A stretch of DNA of 9,258 nucleotides from JAVBUZ01 sp031554725 (GTDB lineage: Bacteria > Bacillota > Clostridia > Lachnospirales > Lachnospiraceae): positions 1 through 9,258 of the forward strand of contig JAVBUZ010000082.1 of NCBI GenBank assembly GCA_031554725.1. The letters run 5' to 3'. How positions within the stretch are numbered: position 1 is the first letter of the stretch; each line of letters begins with the position of its first letter. The notes beneath the pieces were generated by a model. The model was given only the letters and a program-made list of their open reading frames with translations, was not told where the DNA came from and made no database searches. Shown piece by piece: positions 1-5,921 of the stretch. A program made the translations under genes and the position numbers.

Positions 1-80
1 ATTACTATAATAATCAAAGAATTAAGCAGAAACTATCTTGGATGAGCCCTGTAGAATACAGACTTAGCCAGGTGGCATAA
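1..80 (+). CDS. IS3-family transposase (OrfB), C-terminal 25 residues only
   Basis: The reading frame starting at base 3 gives YYNNQRIKQKLSWMSPVEYR and five more residues before a TAA at 78-80. The pattern YxNxxRIxxKLxxMSPxEYR is the highly conserved C-terminal tail of the integrase (rve) domain of IS3-family OrfB transposases. The catalytic DDE residues lie upstream, outside the window. In intact IS3 elements OrfB is made by -1 frameshifting from OrfA and carries out copy-out/paste-in transposition. Only the tail is visible, so whether the gene is functional is unknown. Confidence 0.85.
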   Translation, partial: YYNNQRIKQKLSWMSPVEYRLSQVA

Positions 81-82
81 AA

Positions 83-114
83 ATAGCGAAGCAGTAAAAA
101 TACTACTTCGCTAT
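83..114. terminator. Hairpin at the IS3 right end, possible terminator for convergent genes
   Basis: Bases 83-96 pair with 101-114 (ATAGCGAAG.AGTA type stem of 14 bp with one mismatch) around an AAAA loop. On the minus strand the stem is followed by TTTTA, so it may end transcription of the PAP2 gene coming from the right. On the plus strand it follows the transposase stop by two bases but has no T-run. Which direction it serves is inference. Confidence 0.5.
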
Positions 115-117
115 AAA

Positions 118-141
118 GTCTAACTTATTGGGGTCACATCA
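118..141 (-). repeat. IS3-family terminal inverted repeat (right end)
   Basis: Read on the minus strand it begins TGATGTGACCCCAATAAG and continues TTAGAC, matching the general IS150-group end. Its outer edge is two bases from the PAP2 stop codon (144-146). Confidence 0.75.
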
Positions 142-143
142 AA

Positions 144-830
144 TTATCCAATCTGTGGTCTCTTTTTGTTCTCGGAATGAAGTAACTGTCGTAGTGATGT
201 GAGGATATCGCTACGATATACAACCGCATACATAACAGTAGCCATAACGAAAGCAGTTAATACATCAAAAGCAGAATGCTGCTTAATAAACATTGTTGAT
301 AAAATAATGGAAACAGCTAGCGCGAAAGAAGCAATACGGATTCCTTTTTTATTTTGAAAATGTTGGCTCTTTGCAATTGCCAAATGTGCACCAATGGAAT
401 TATATACATGAATGCTAGGCCAAAGGTTTGTTGCAGTGTCTATTTTATATAAATGCGATACCCAATGAGTAAAGAAATTATCTCTTGGCATGATGCGTGG
501 CCTTAAATGGTGACCATTGGGCCATAGGGTTGACACAATTAGAAAAACGGTCATTCCTGTAAATAGAAAGATGCATGTTCTGTAATAGTCATCTTTGTCT
601 TTAAAAAAGAAGAAGAGGACAACCGCCGCTACATAGGCAAACCATAAGAAATATGGAATAACAAAAAGCTCTACAAACGGTATGTAATCATCCATTGCAA
701 TATGAATAATGGTGTACTGTTTGGTAACAGTCTGTTCCAAATGGCTAAACCAGGCTAAATATACGACGCCATAGACAAGTAGCGGAATGGCATGTCGATA
801 TTCATAAAATGTTTTTTTAAACTTTTCCAC
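144..830 (-). CDS. PAP2-superfamily integral membrane phosphatase
   Basis: The 228-residue product has about six hydrophobic segments (roughly residues 14-29, 51-75, 85-101, 138-153, 165-183 and 189-205) and PAP2 motifs: LRP at 109-111, PSIH at 138-141 and KQHSAFD at 183-189, where the histidine and aspartate are expected to be catalytic. The family removes phosphate from membrane lipid phosphates such as phosphatidate or undecaprenyl diphosphate; the substrate here cannot be told. The first motif is usually KxxxxxxRP, but the lysine position is tryptophan, resembling the inositol-phosphorylceramide-synthase-like branch. I chose the GTG at 828-830 because AGGGAG (839-844) lies eight bases upstream; a TTG seven codons earlier has no ribosome site. 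A diacylglycerol kinase gene lies upstream on the same strand, so both may act on lipid phosphate turnover. The gene ends against an IS3 element but appears intact. Confidence 0.85.
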   Translation of the reverse strand: MEKFKKTFYEYRHAIPLLVYGVVYLAWFSHLEQTVTKQYTIIHIAMDDYIPFVELFVIPYFLWFAYVAAVVLFFFFKDKDDYYRTCIFLFTGMTVFLIVSTLWPNGHHLRPRIMPRDNFFTHWVSHLYKIDTATNLWPSIHVYNSIGAHLAIAKSQHFQNKKGIRIASFALAVSIILSTMFIKQHSAFDVLTAFVMATVMYAVVYRSDILTSLRQLLHSENKKRPQIG

Positions 831-874
831 AATAATACTCCCTTTATACAACTAGTTAAAATTGTAACACACTT

Positions 875-902
875 AGTATAAACCAATTTTCCTATTTTTC
901 AA
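875..902 (-). promoter_or_regulatory. Sigma-A-type promoter for the PAP2 gene
   Basis: On the minus strand TTGAAA (897-902) and TATACT (875-880) are separated by 16 bases, close to consensus. The start codon at 830 is about 40 bases downstream of the expected transcription start. The PAP2 gene thus probably has its own promoter in the 109-base gap after the lipid kinase gene. Confidence 0.6.
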
Positions 903-939
903 GGGGTTTTTTAAAAAATTAAAGTATCTTAATAAAATA

Positions 940-1863
940 TCAAAAAAGGAAAGGAATTACTTGTTGGTCACAGCTTAGGGTAATACTTTTACTTTGTTGA
1001 ATAACCTCGCCATCGGTATGCACCCATAGAGGCGTAGATGTTTCAATCCTTACCTTCTTTGCACGGTAAGAATAAATTTCGGGGAAGTTTAAGTGCTTGC
1101 CCCAAAAAGCAGTAGGGAGAGCAAATAAAATAAAAAGCTTAGGTAAGTTACCAACTACGCACAAATCCAAATAGCCATCGTTACATACTGCATTAGGGCA
1201 AAACATAAAGCCCCCACCTTCATAGCGATGGTTCATGGAAGCAGCAAATAATATTTTCTTGATATGTATGGGTTCTTTATCATCCAAATATAAATCACAA
1301 GAAACAGGCTTGGCGGCCAAAATCTGCTTTAAGGCAATTCCAAGATAGGTAAATTTACCAAGACCTAAGCGATTTAGGGTTGTCTTTATCTTAGATTGCA
1401 TGGATTCGTGACACACAGCAGCATCAAAACCGATGCCACAGCTTACCGCGAAGCGACGAACGCCATTAGCGGTAGTAAGCAATCCCACGTCCATCGGAAC
1501 CGTGTTAGCACCATCTAAAATAGCATCCAAGGCTTTAAGCGGTTCTCTCGCAATCCCCATATCTCTTGCTAAGTCATTGCTAGAACCAGTGGGAATATAA
1601 CTAATAATCACTTTTGAGAAATCATCAATTCCCTGAAGTGTTTCATTTACTGTGCCGTCTCCGCCTAAAATAATTAGGTGCATCGGCACCTTAGAACCAG
1701 ATTTCATAAGCTTCTCAACAATAGTAATTACGTCGCCAGGTTTTCTTGAAAAATGTACTTCATATTTTATGTTGCGATGTGCCAATGCAGGCTTTATGGT
1801 TTCTGCCCAAAGACGCTGTCCTTTACCAGAACGGGATGCAGGATTTACAATAAAATGATACAT
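940..1863 (-). CDS. Diacylglycerol/lipid kinase, DagK/YegS family
   Basis: The 307-residue soluble protein has the hallmarks of the DAGK catalytic family: a nucleotide-binding start NPASRSGKG (residues 7-15), the GGDGTVNE loop (67-74) and PTGSSNDLAR (91-100), followed by a beta-rich C-terminal domain with SCGIGFDA and EGGGFMFCPNA. Members transfer phosphate from ATP to diacylglycerol or related lipids, recycling diacylglycerol into phospholipid synthesis at the inner face of the membrane. Length fits the family (about 300). The ATG at 1861-1863 has GGAG (1872-1875) eight bases upstream. It precedes a PAP2 phosphatase gene on the same strand, which could catalyse the opposing step. Assignment to true DgkB rather than a related YegS/BmrU-type lipid kinase is not possible from the sequence, so no symbol is given. 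Confidence 0.9.
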   Translation of the reverse strand: MYHFIVNPASRSGKGQRLWAETIKPALAHRNIKYEVHFSRKPGDVITIVEKLMKSGSKVPMHLIILGGDGTVNETLQGIDDFSKVIISYIPTGSSNDLARDMGIAREPLKALDAILDGANTVPMDVGLLTTANGVRRFAVSCGIGFDAAVCHESMQSKIKTTLNRLGLGKFTYLGIALKQILAAKPVSCDLYLDDKEPIHIKKILFAASMNHRYEGGGFMFCPNAVCNDGYLDLCVVGNLPKLFILFALPTAFWGKHLNFPEIYSYRAKKVRIETSTPLWVHTDGEVIQQSKSITLSCDQQVIPFLF

Positions 1864-1901
1864 AAAATTATCTCCAAATTAAGTAATATTTTCTACACAT
1901 T

Positions 1902-1910
1902 ATTGTAGCA
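1902..1910 (-). promoter_or_regulatory. Possible extended -10 promoter for the lipid kinase gene
   Basis: On the minus strand the sequence TGCTACAAT gives an extended -10 (TGnTACAAT), about 38 bases before the ATG. The matching -35 position (TATACT, 1925-1930) is poor, so this is a moderate call. Confidence 0.4.
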
Positions 1911-1981
1911 GTAAAATTGAAGGAAGTATATGGTTTTTTCTATATTTGTATTAACAATAAAACAAGCAAAGAACATCCCCC

Positions 1982-2010
1982 TTGCATTCGTGGAAAAATA
2001 TTGCTATAAT
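1982..2010 (+). promoter_or_regulatory. Sigma-A-type promoter for glyA
   Basis: TTGCAT (1982-1987) and a perfect TATAAT (2005-2010) are separated by 17 bases. The predicted transcript starts near 2017 and has a leader of about 46 bases, which includes a small ACGCT/AGCGT stem-loop near 2029-2043. No riboswitch-sized structure fits in this leader. Confidence 0.8.
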
Positions 2011-2062
2011 CTATCACAAACGCTCATTTAGCGTGTTAGTGCATAAAATAGGAGGAAAGATA

Positions 2063-3301
2063 ATGTATTCATTAGACGAAGTAAAAGCAGTGGATATAGA
2101 AATTGCTCAGGCAATTGTTGATGAACAAAACAGACAAAACAGTCATATCGAGTTGATTGCATCAGAAAACTGGGTAAGCAAAGCAGTTATGGCAACTATG
2201 GGAAGCCCACTCACCAATAAATATGCAGAAGGATATCCTGGAAAGAGATACTATGGCGGTTGTGAATGTGTAGACGTTGTAGAAAATCTAGCTATTGAAA
2301 GAGCAAAAGAATTGTTCGGTTGTGACTATGCAAATGTTCAGCCTCATTCAGGAGCTCAGGCGAATATGGCAGTACAGTTTGCGGTATGTGAACCTGGCGA
2401 TACCATAATGGGTATGAACTTGGCACATGGTGGACACTTAACGCATGGTAGCCCAGTAAATATGTCTGGAAAATATTTTAACATTGTTCCTTACGGCGTT
2501 AATGATGAAGGCTTTATCGATTATGATAAATTACGTGAAATTGCTTTAGAATCAAAACCTAAAATGATTATTGCAGGTGCTTCTGCATATGCAAGATCAA
2601 TTGACTTCAAAAAGTTCCGTGAAGTTGCAGATGAAGTAGGAGCTGTTCTTATGGTAGATATGGCACATATCGCAGGTCTTGTTGCAGCAGGATTACATGA
2701 AAGCCCAATGGCTTATGCAGATGTTGTTACAACAACAACCCATAAGACACTTAGAGGACCTCGTGGTGGTCTGATTCTTTGTAATCAGGAAGCAGCAGAC
2801 AAATACAACTTTAACAAAGCTATTTTCCCTGGTATTCAGGGTGGTCCTTTAATGCATGTAATTGCTGCAAAAGCAGTATGTTTTAAAGAAGCTTTAACTG
2901 ATGAGTTCAAGACATACCAGAAAGGTATTATAGATAACGCGCAGGCACTTTGCACAGGACTTATGAGCAGAGGAATTAAGATTGTATCTGGCGGTACAGA
3001 TAATCACTTAATGTTAGTAGATTTAACTAACTTTGACTTGTCAGGAAAAGAAGTGGAAAAGTTATTAGATGCAGCTCATATTACCTGTAACAAAAACACC
3101 ATTCCTAACGATCCTAAATCTCCATTTGTTACAAGTGGTGTTAGACTTGGAACACCTGCAATCACATCTCGTGGCATGAACACAGAAGATATGGATAAGA
3201 TTGCAGAAGCAATTGCTATGGTTATCAAAGGTGGCGAAGAAAAAATTGCAGAAGCAAGAGCAATTGTGCAGACATTAACAGACAAATATCCTTTGGTATA
3301 G
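2063..3301 (+). CDS. glyA: Serine hydroxymethyltransferase
   Basis: The 412-residue cytosolic enzyme uses pyridoxal phosphate to convert serine and tetrahydrofolate to glycine and 5,10-methylenetetrahydrofolate, the main source of one-carbon units. Clear family signatures are HIELIASEN near the N-terminus, NKYAEGYPGKRYYGG, the NVQPHSGAQAN region, VDMAHIAGLVAAG, and TTTTHKTLRGPRGG, in which Lys228 is the expected Schiff-base lysine. Length is typical. An ATG 27 codons upstream is open, but it overlaps the promoter -35; the ATG at 2063 has AGGAGGA (2050-2056) at ideal distance and gives the family N-terminus. It stands alone between its promoter and a strong terminator, so it is probably monocistronic. 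Nothing about it is unusual. Confidence 0.97.
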   Translation: MYSLDEVKAVDIEIAQAIVDEQNRQNSHIELIASENWVSKAVMATMGSPLTNKYAEGYPGKRYYGGCECVDVVENLAIERAKELFGCDYANVQPHSGAQANMAVQFAVCEPGDTIMGMNLAHGGHLTHGSPVNMSGKYFNIVPYGVNDEGFIDYDKLREIALESKPKMIIAGASAYARSIDFKKFREVADEVGAVLMVDMAHIAGLVAAGLHESPMAYADVVTTTTHKTLRGPRGGLILCNQEAADKYNFNKAIFPGIQGGPLMHVIAAKAVCFKEALTDEFKTYQKGIIDNAQALCTGLMSRGIKIVSGGTDNHLMLVDLTNFDLSGKEVEKLLDAAHITCNKNTIPNDPKSPFVTSGVRLGTPAITSRGMNTEDMDKIAEAIAMVIKGGEEKIAEARAIVQTLTDKYPLV

Positions 3302-3318
3302 AATAAATAGATAGTATG

Positions 3319-3346
3319 AAAAGCACCTTGAAAAGGTGCTTTTTGC
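3319..3346 (+). terminator. Rho-independent terminator after glyA
   Basis: An 11-bp perfect stem pairs 3319-3329 (AAAAGCACCTT) with 3333-3343 around a GAA loop, and the right arm runs into a T-tract. The A-rich left arm could also make it work on the minus strand, but no gene needs it there. Confidence 0.85.
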
Positions 3347-3388
3347 TTTGATAATTATATTAGTGGTGCGCTTTTGATGCACTTGGTA

Positions 3389-3397
3389 TGATATAAA
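3389..3397 (+). promoter_or_regulatory. Possible extended -10 promoter for the secreted-protein gene
   Basis: TGATATAAA fits an extended -10 (TGnTATAAT with one mismatch), about 47 bases before the ATG at 3444. No good -35 is visible. The terminator after glyA implies this gene needs its own promoter. Confidence 0.4.
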
Positions 3398-3443
3398 AGA
3401 TTACAGAGTAGTATGTCTTAAAAAAATAAGGAGGGGAATGTAA

Positions 3444-4352
3444 ATGAAAGTAAACAAAATATCAGGTAAAATCATTGCAAGTGTTTTGGCGGTAGTTCTA
3501 ATGTTAGGTGTTCTACCAATAGGAGCGAATGCGGTAGAACCGAGTCAGTTTGCTAGTGAAATTACTTGCGCCACCCTAGTACCAGGAGATGGAGAGGTAA
3601 AGGTAACCATAACCAATGGTAAGCCGGGAAAGGTATATATGTATGAAATTGTATCAGCAGACCTGGTTGATCTTTATATAACAGGCTATACCACAAACGC
3701 TGTAAGTAGGCCAGTTGAGAACGTTGGTGAAGGTGAAAGTTGCCATATTGTCACTGGTTCGGCTATTATTCCTGCCACCAATGGAGAGGAAATACACATT
3801 CTAGTCTATGAATGTGACCCACTAGAGGTAATTAGGCAAGATCGCTATGGATACTGGCTATATGGACTGCAACACCTATCAACAACCCCACAGGCAGGTT
3901 TGAGTTTTCCAGTTGATTCAGAACCAGAAGGCAATACTTGGTCACCGACCACTCCAGAAGAAATAGAACGCGCTAGCTATTGGCGTCATGAAGATGTTGA
4001 TTTCTGGTTTACAGGCAATAATGAAATAGCAGCAGAAGGTATGGCACAGGGACCTAAATGTATCGAAGTTATGAAAGCGGCAGCAGGGGATGCTAAGATT
4101 GCATTAACCTATAATATTTTTGCCAACGGAAGTAGTTATGCAGATAAAGTATATGAAACAAAGGAAATGGCAACAATTGGTATACGTATCCCAAAAGATT
4201 ATCTGAAAGAGGGTAGAACGTTTTCAATGATTTGTGTATCTGAAAATGGAGTGCCTTATGTATTAGCAGACTTGGATGACAAGGATGATTGGATTACCTT
4301 TGAAACAAATCATTTCTTTGCTTTTGCCTTAATCTATACAGATGCAAAATAA
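3444..4352 (+). CDS. Secreted protein of unknown function
   Basis: The 302-residue protein starts with a textbook Sec signal peptide: positively charged MKVNKISGK, a hydrophobic core around residues 10-26, and an ANA cleavage site after residue 30. There is no lipobox cysteine, LPxTG anchor or other membrane segment, so it is probably released or loosely held at the surface. I do not recognise the mature part as a named family. The first half looks beta-rich (EVKVTITNGKPGKVYMYEIV); the C-terminus DWITFETNHFFAFALIYTD resembles the F.T.HFS.YAL tail seen at the end of some Firmicute surface-protein beta-sandwich domains. AAGGAGG lies at ideal distance upstream of the ATG at 3444. It sits between two terminators and is probably transcribed alone. 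No function is proposed. Confidence 0.85.
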   Translation: MKVNKISGKIIASVLAVVLMLGVLPIGANAVEPSQFASEITCATLVPGDGEVKVTITNGKPGKVYMYEIVSADLVDLYITGYTTNAVSRPVENVGEGESCHIVTGSAIIPATNGEEIHILVYECDPLEVIRQDRYGYWLYGLQHLSTTPQAGLSFPVDSEPEGNTWSPTTPEEIERASYWRHEDVDFWFTGNNEIAAEGMAQGPKCIEVMKAAAGDAKIALTYNIFANGSSYADKVYETKEMATIGIRIPKDYLKEGRTFSMICVSENGVPYVLADLDDKDDWITFETNHFFAFALIYTDAK

Positions 4353-4379
4353 TAAATGTACAGATTATTATAGAACAAG

Positions 4380-4408
4380 AAAGAAAAGCCGATAGTTGGC
4401 TTTTCTTT
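4380..4408 (+). terminator. Hairpin terminator after the secreted-protein gene, abutting the IS1182 left end
   Basis: An 11-bp perfect stem pairs 4380-4390 (AAAGAAAAGCC) with 4398-4408 (GGCTTTTCTTT), loop GATAGTT. The right arm is T-rich and ends exactly at the base before the insertion sequence begins, so any original T-run beyond it has been separated by the element. Confidence 0.75.
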
Positions 4409-4424
4409 CAGACTGTAGACAAAG
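4409..4424 (+). repeat. IS1182-family left terminal inverted repeat
   Basis: CAGACTGTAGACAAAG is the exact reverse complement of 5757-5772. Confidence 0.9.
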
Positions 4425-4448
4425 TCCGAGGCGTTCGCCTCGGATTTT
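4425..4448 (+). terminator. Inward terminator-like hairpin at the IS left end
   Basis: TCCGAGGC (4425-4432) pairs with GCCTCGGA (4437-4444) around GTTC and is followed by TTTTTC. Such a structure would stop outside transcription from entering the transposase gene, a common protective feature of insertion sequences; that role is inference. Confidence 0.65.
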
Positions 4449-4503
4449 TCTCGTTTTGAATTGATTAAGTCAGTAATCAAAAGACTTTACAGCTCTTTTT
4501 TGG

Positions 4504-4509
4504 TATAAT
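4504..4509 (+). promoter_or_regulatory. Likely -10 box of the transposase promoter
   Basis: A perfect TATAAT lies 33 bases before the preferred start codon at 4542. No convincing -35 is seen at 16-18 bases upstream. The ribosome site AAGGTGGTG (4524-4532) follows. Confidence 0.5.
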
Positions 4510-4541
4510 AGAAGTATCAAAATAAGGTGGTGCTTCTACAT

Positions 4542-5751
4542 ATGATGACACAAAATGCAGATAAAAAGAGAGAACAGATTCAAATGTTTTGCATGGATGA
4601 CATGGTTCCACAGAATCATCTGTTACGAATTATAGACAAGGCAATTAATTGGAACTTTATTTATGACTTAGTGGAGGATAAATACAGCCAAGACAATGGT
4701 CGCCCTAGTATGGACCCTGTCATGCTTATAAAGCTTCCCTTTATTCAGTATCTGTATGGAATTAAAAGCATGCGCCAGACTTGTAAAGAAATCGAAGTGA
4801 ATGTAGCTTATCGTTGGTTTTTAGGTCTGGAAATGATGGATAAGGTTCCTCATTTTTCTACGTTCGGTAAGAACTATACCCGAAGATTCAAAGACACAGA
4901 TTTGTTTGAGCAGATTTTTTTCCACATCCTTTCCGAGTGTTATCGTTTTAAACTGGTAGACCCAACAGAAGTCTTTGTAGATGCCACACATGTAAAAGCC
5001 AGAGCAAACAATAAAAAGATGCAGAAACGAATTGCTCATGAAGAAGCTCTGTTCTATGAAGAACTATTAAAAAAAGAAATCAATGAAGATAGAATCGCTC
5101 ATGATAAAAGCCATAGGAATAGAGACACTCATCGCAGATGCTGGTTACAAAACACCCGCCATAGCAAAACTGCTAATAGATAACGGAATCAAACCGCTCT
5201 TGCCGTATAAGCGCCCCATGACAAAAGAAGGGTTCTTTAAAAAGTATGAGTATGTTTATGATGAATACTATGATTGGTATATATGTCCGAATAATAAAGT
5301 GCTTTTTTATCGGACAACGAACAAGCATGGGTATCGGGAATATAAGAGTTGCGGTCAAACCTGTTCTTGCTGTCCATACCTTGAGAACTGTACAGAAAGT
5401 AGAGACCATGTGAAGGTGGTTACAAGGCATGTATGGGAGCCATATATGGAGATATGCGAAGACATCCGTCATAGTCTGGGAATGAAAGAACTGTATGGGA
5501 AAAGAAAAGAGACGATAGAAAGACTCTTCGGAACAGCCAAAGAAAATCATGGATTCCGATATACGCAGATGTATGGTAAAGCACGAATGGAAATGAAAGT
5601 CGGGCTTACCTTTGCATGCATGAACTTGAAGAAGTTAGCCAGAATACTGGAAACAAGGGAGCAATTAAAGAGCGAAAAATCTTCATTTTTTGCAAAAGTG
5701 TGGGATTTGCTAACTATACAGAGAAAAATGGGTCTAGGATTCGCATCCTAG
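4542..5751 (+). pseudogene. IS1182-family transposase, disrupted by internal deletion and frameshift
   Basis: The first part (from ATG 4542, after AAGGTGGTG) encodes the DUF772/InsH-type N-terminal domain: DDMVPQNHLLRIIDKAI, DNGRPSMDPVMLIKL, YRWFLGLEM and VPHFSTFGKNYTRRF, then FVDATHVKARAN with the first catalytic aspartate. After AHDK (about 5106) the frame changes by +1 and continues as IGIETLIADAGYKTPAIA with the second aspartate, then a cysteine-rich stretch (CGQTCSCCPYLENC) and KETIERLFGTAKENHGFRY with the final glutamate, ending at 5751. Intact relatives carry an additional segment of several dozen residues between these parts, so the junction at about 5106-5113 is best explained by an out-of-frame deletion. 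All three acidic residues survive but on different frames. The stop lies inside the right subterminal hairpin. Confidence 0.85.
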
Positions 5752-5755
5752 ACCC
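5730..5755. repeat. Subterminal hairpin at the IS1182 right end
   Basis: GGGTCTAGGAT (5730-5740) pairs perfectly with ATCCTAGACCC (5745-5755) around TCGC. It contains the transposase stop codon and ends one base from the right inverted repeat, mirroring the hairpin at the left end. It may act in termination or as an end-recognition structure. Confidence 0.7.
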
Positions 5756-5756
5756 G

Positions 5757-5772
5757 CTTTGTCTACAGTCTG
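5757..5772 (-). repeat. IS1182-family right terminal inverted repeat
   Basis: CTTTGTCTACAGTCTG is the exact reverse complement of 4409-4424. Confidence 0.9.
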
Positions 5773-5808
5773 AAGGAACACTTCATATGGAGTGTTCCTT
5801 ATTTTTTT
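5773..5808 (+). terminator. Rho-independent terminator abutting the IS1182 right end
   Basis: AAGGAACACT (5773-5782) pairs with AGTGTTCCTT (5791-5800), loop TCATATGG, followed by ATTTTTTT. It begins at the first base after the insertion sequence and shields the following gene from transcription entering from the element. Confidence 0.8.
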
Positions 5809-5822
5809 ATCCCTTTGACCTG

Positions 5823-5851
5823 CAATTCCAATACAATTCCGCAAAGATTCC
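5823..5851 (+). promoter_or_regulatory. Three 11-bp-phased direct repeats upstream of the M35 peptidase gene
   Basis: Heptamers CAATTCC (5823-5829), CAATTCC (5834-5840) and AGATTCC (5845-5851) start exactly 11 bases apart. A related array is found before the rhiA-like gene. Direct heptamers at one helical turn are the known binding format of SARP-family activators, and a SARP gene lies at 8783. The repeats are seen directly; that they bind that regulator is inference. Confidence 0.65.
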
Positions 5852-5860
5852 TATTGTAAA

Positions 5861-5869
5861 TGCTAAGTT
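5861..5869 (+). promoter_or_regulatory. Putative extended -10 of the M35 peptidase promoter
   Basis: TGCTAAGTT lies exactly nine bases after the last repeat, the same distance as TGCTATAGT before the rhiA-like gene. The hexamer TAAGTT is a poor -10 by itself, and no clear -35 exists, as expected for an activator-dependent promoter. Start of transcription would be near 5876, giving a leader of about 45 bases that includes the AGGAGG at 5907-5912. Confidence 0.4.
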
Positions 5870-5875
5870 ATATTC

Positions 5876-5885
5876 ACACTAGTGT
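5876..5885. promoter_or_regulatory. 10-bp palindrome at the predicted peptidase transcript start
   Basis: ACACTAGTGT is a perfect palindrome six bases downstream of the putative -10. The rhiA-like promoter also has a palindrome in the same place (8043-8060) but of different sequence. It may be an operator or a 5' transcript structure; either role is a guess. Confidence 0.35.
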
Positions 5886-5921
5886 AATAAAAATTTAGTT
5901 TATAATAGGAGGTATTTATCT

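Larger units (their letters stand above)
1..141 (+). mobile_element. Right end of an IS3-family insertion sequence (IS150-like ends)
   Basis: The segment holds the 3' end of an IS3-type transposase gene (stop at 78-80), a hairpin (83-114) and a terminal inverted repeat (118-141) that read inward is TGATGTGACCCCAATAAG followed by TTAGAC. Ends of the form TG...GACCCC...AAGTTAGAC are typical of IS150-like members of IS3. The element therefore probably ends at 141, with the final CA expected for this family. The left end lies outside the window, so whether the element is complete cannot be judged. A 3-4 bp target duplication would begin at 142 (AAT), but cannot be confirmed without the other end. 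Confidence 0.8.
4409..5772 (+). mobile_element. IS1182-family insertion sequence, internally deleted
   Basis: The element is bounded by perfect 16-bp inverted repeats (CAGACTGTAGACAAAG at 4409-4424 and its complement at 5757-5772) and carries one IS1182-type transposase gene that is broken in the middle. Hairpins lie just inside each end (4425-4444 and 5730-5755). Its present length is 1364 bp, shorter than expected for a full member because of the deletion. No short target duplication is visible: the flanks read ...CTTT and AAGG... The end similarity extends outward to about 22 bp with one mismatch (TTCTTTCAG versus TTCCTTCAG), so the true boundary could lie a few bases outside. It could probably move only if a related element supplied transposase. 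Confidence 0.85.

Noticed and set aside
1982..2062. N-terminal extension of glyA by 27 codons
   Set aside because: It would overlap the -35 and -10 of the glyA promoter and does not match the enzyme family; the ATG at 2063 has a strong ribosome site.
2011..2062. Riboswitch in the glyA leader
   Set aside because: The leader is only about 46 bases with one small stem; a glycine or other known riboswitch would not fit.
4527..5751. Programmed +1 frameshift in the IS1182 transposase
   Set aside because: No slippery site is seen, IS1182 transposases are normally one frame, and a whole middle segment is absent, so deletion is the simpler explanation.
5616..5882. Small plus-strand reading frame across the IS1182 right end and the following terminator
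   Set aside because: It overlaps the transposase in another frame, runs through two hairpins and has no ribosome site or family resemblance.
5901..5906. Perfect TATAAT just before the M35 peptidase gene as its -10 box
   Set aside because: It is directly followed by the AGGAGG ribosome site; a transcript starting from it would lack that site, and no -35 stands 16-18 bases upstream. The TGCTA element after the phased repeats fits better.
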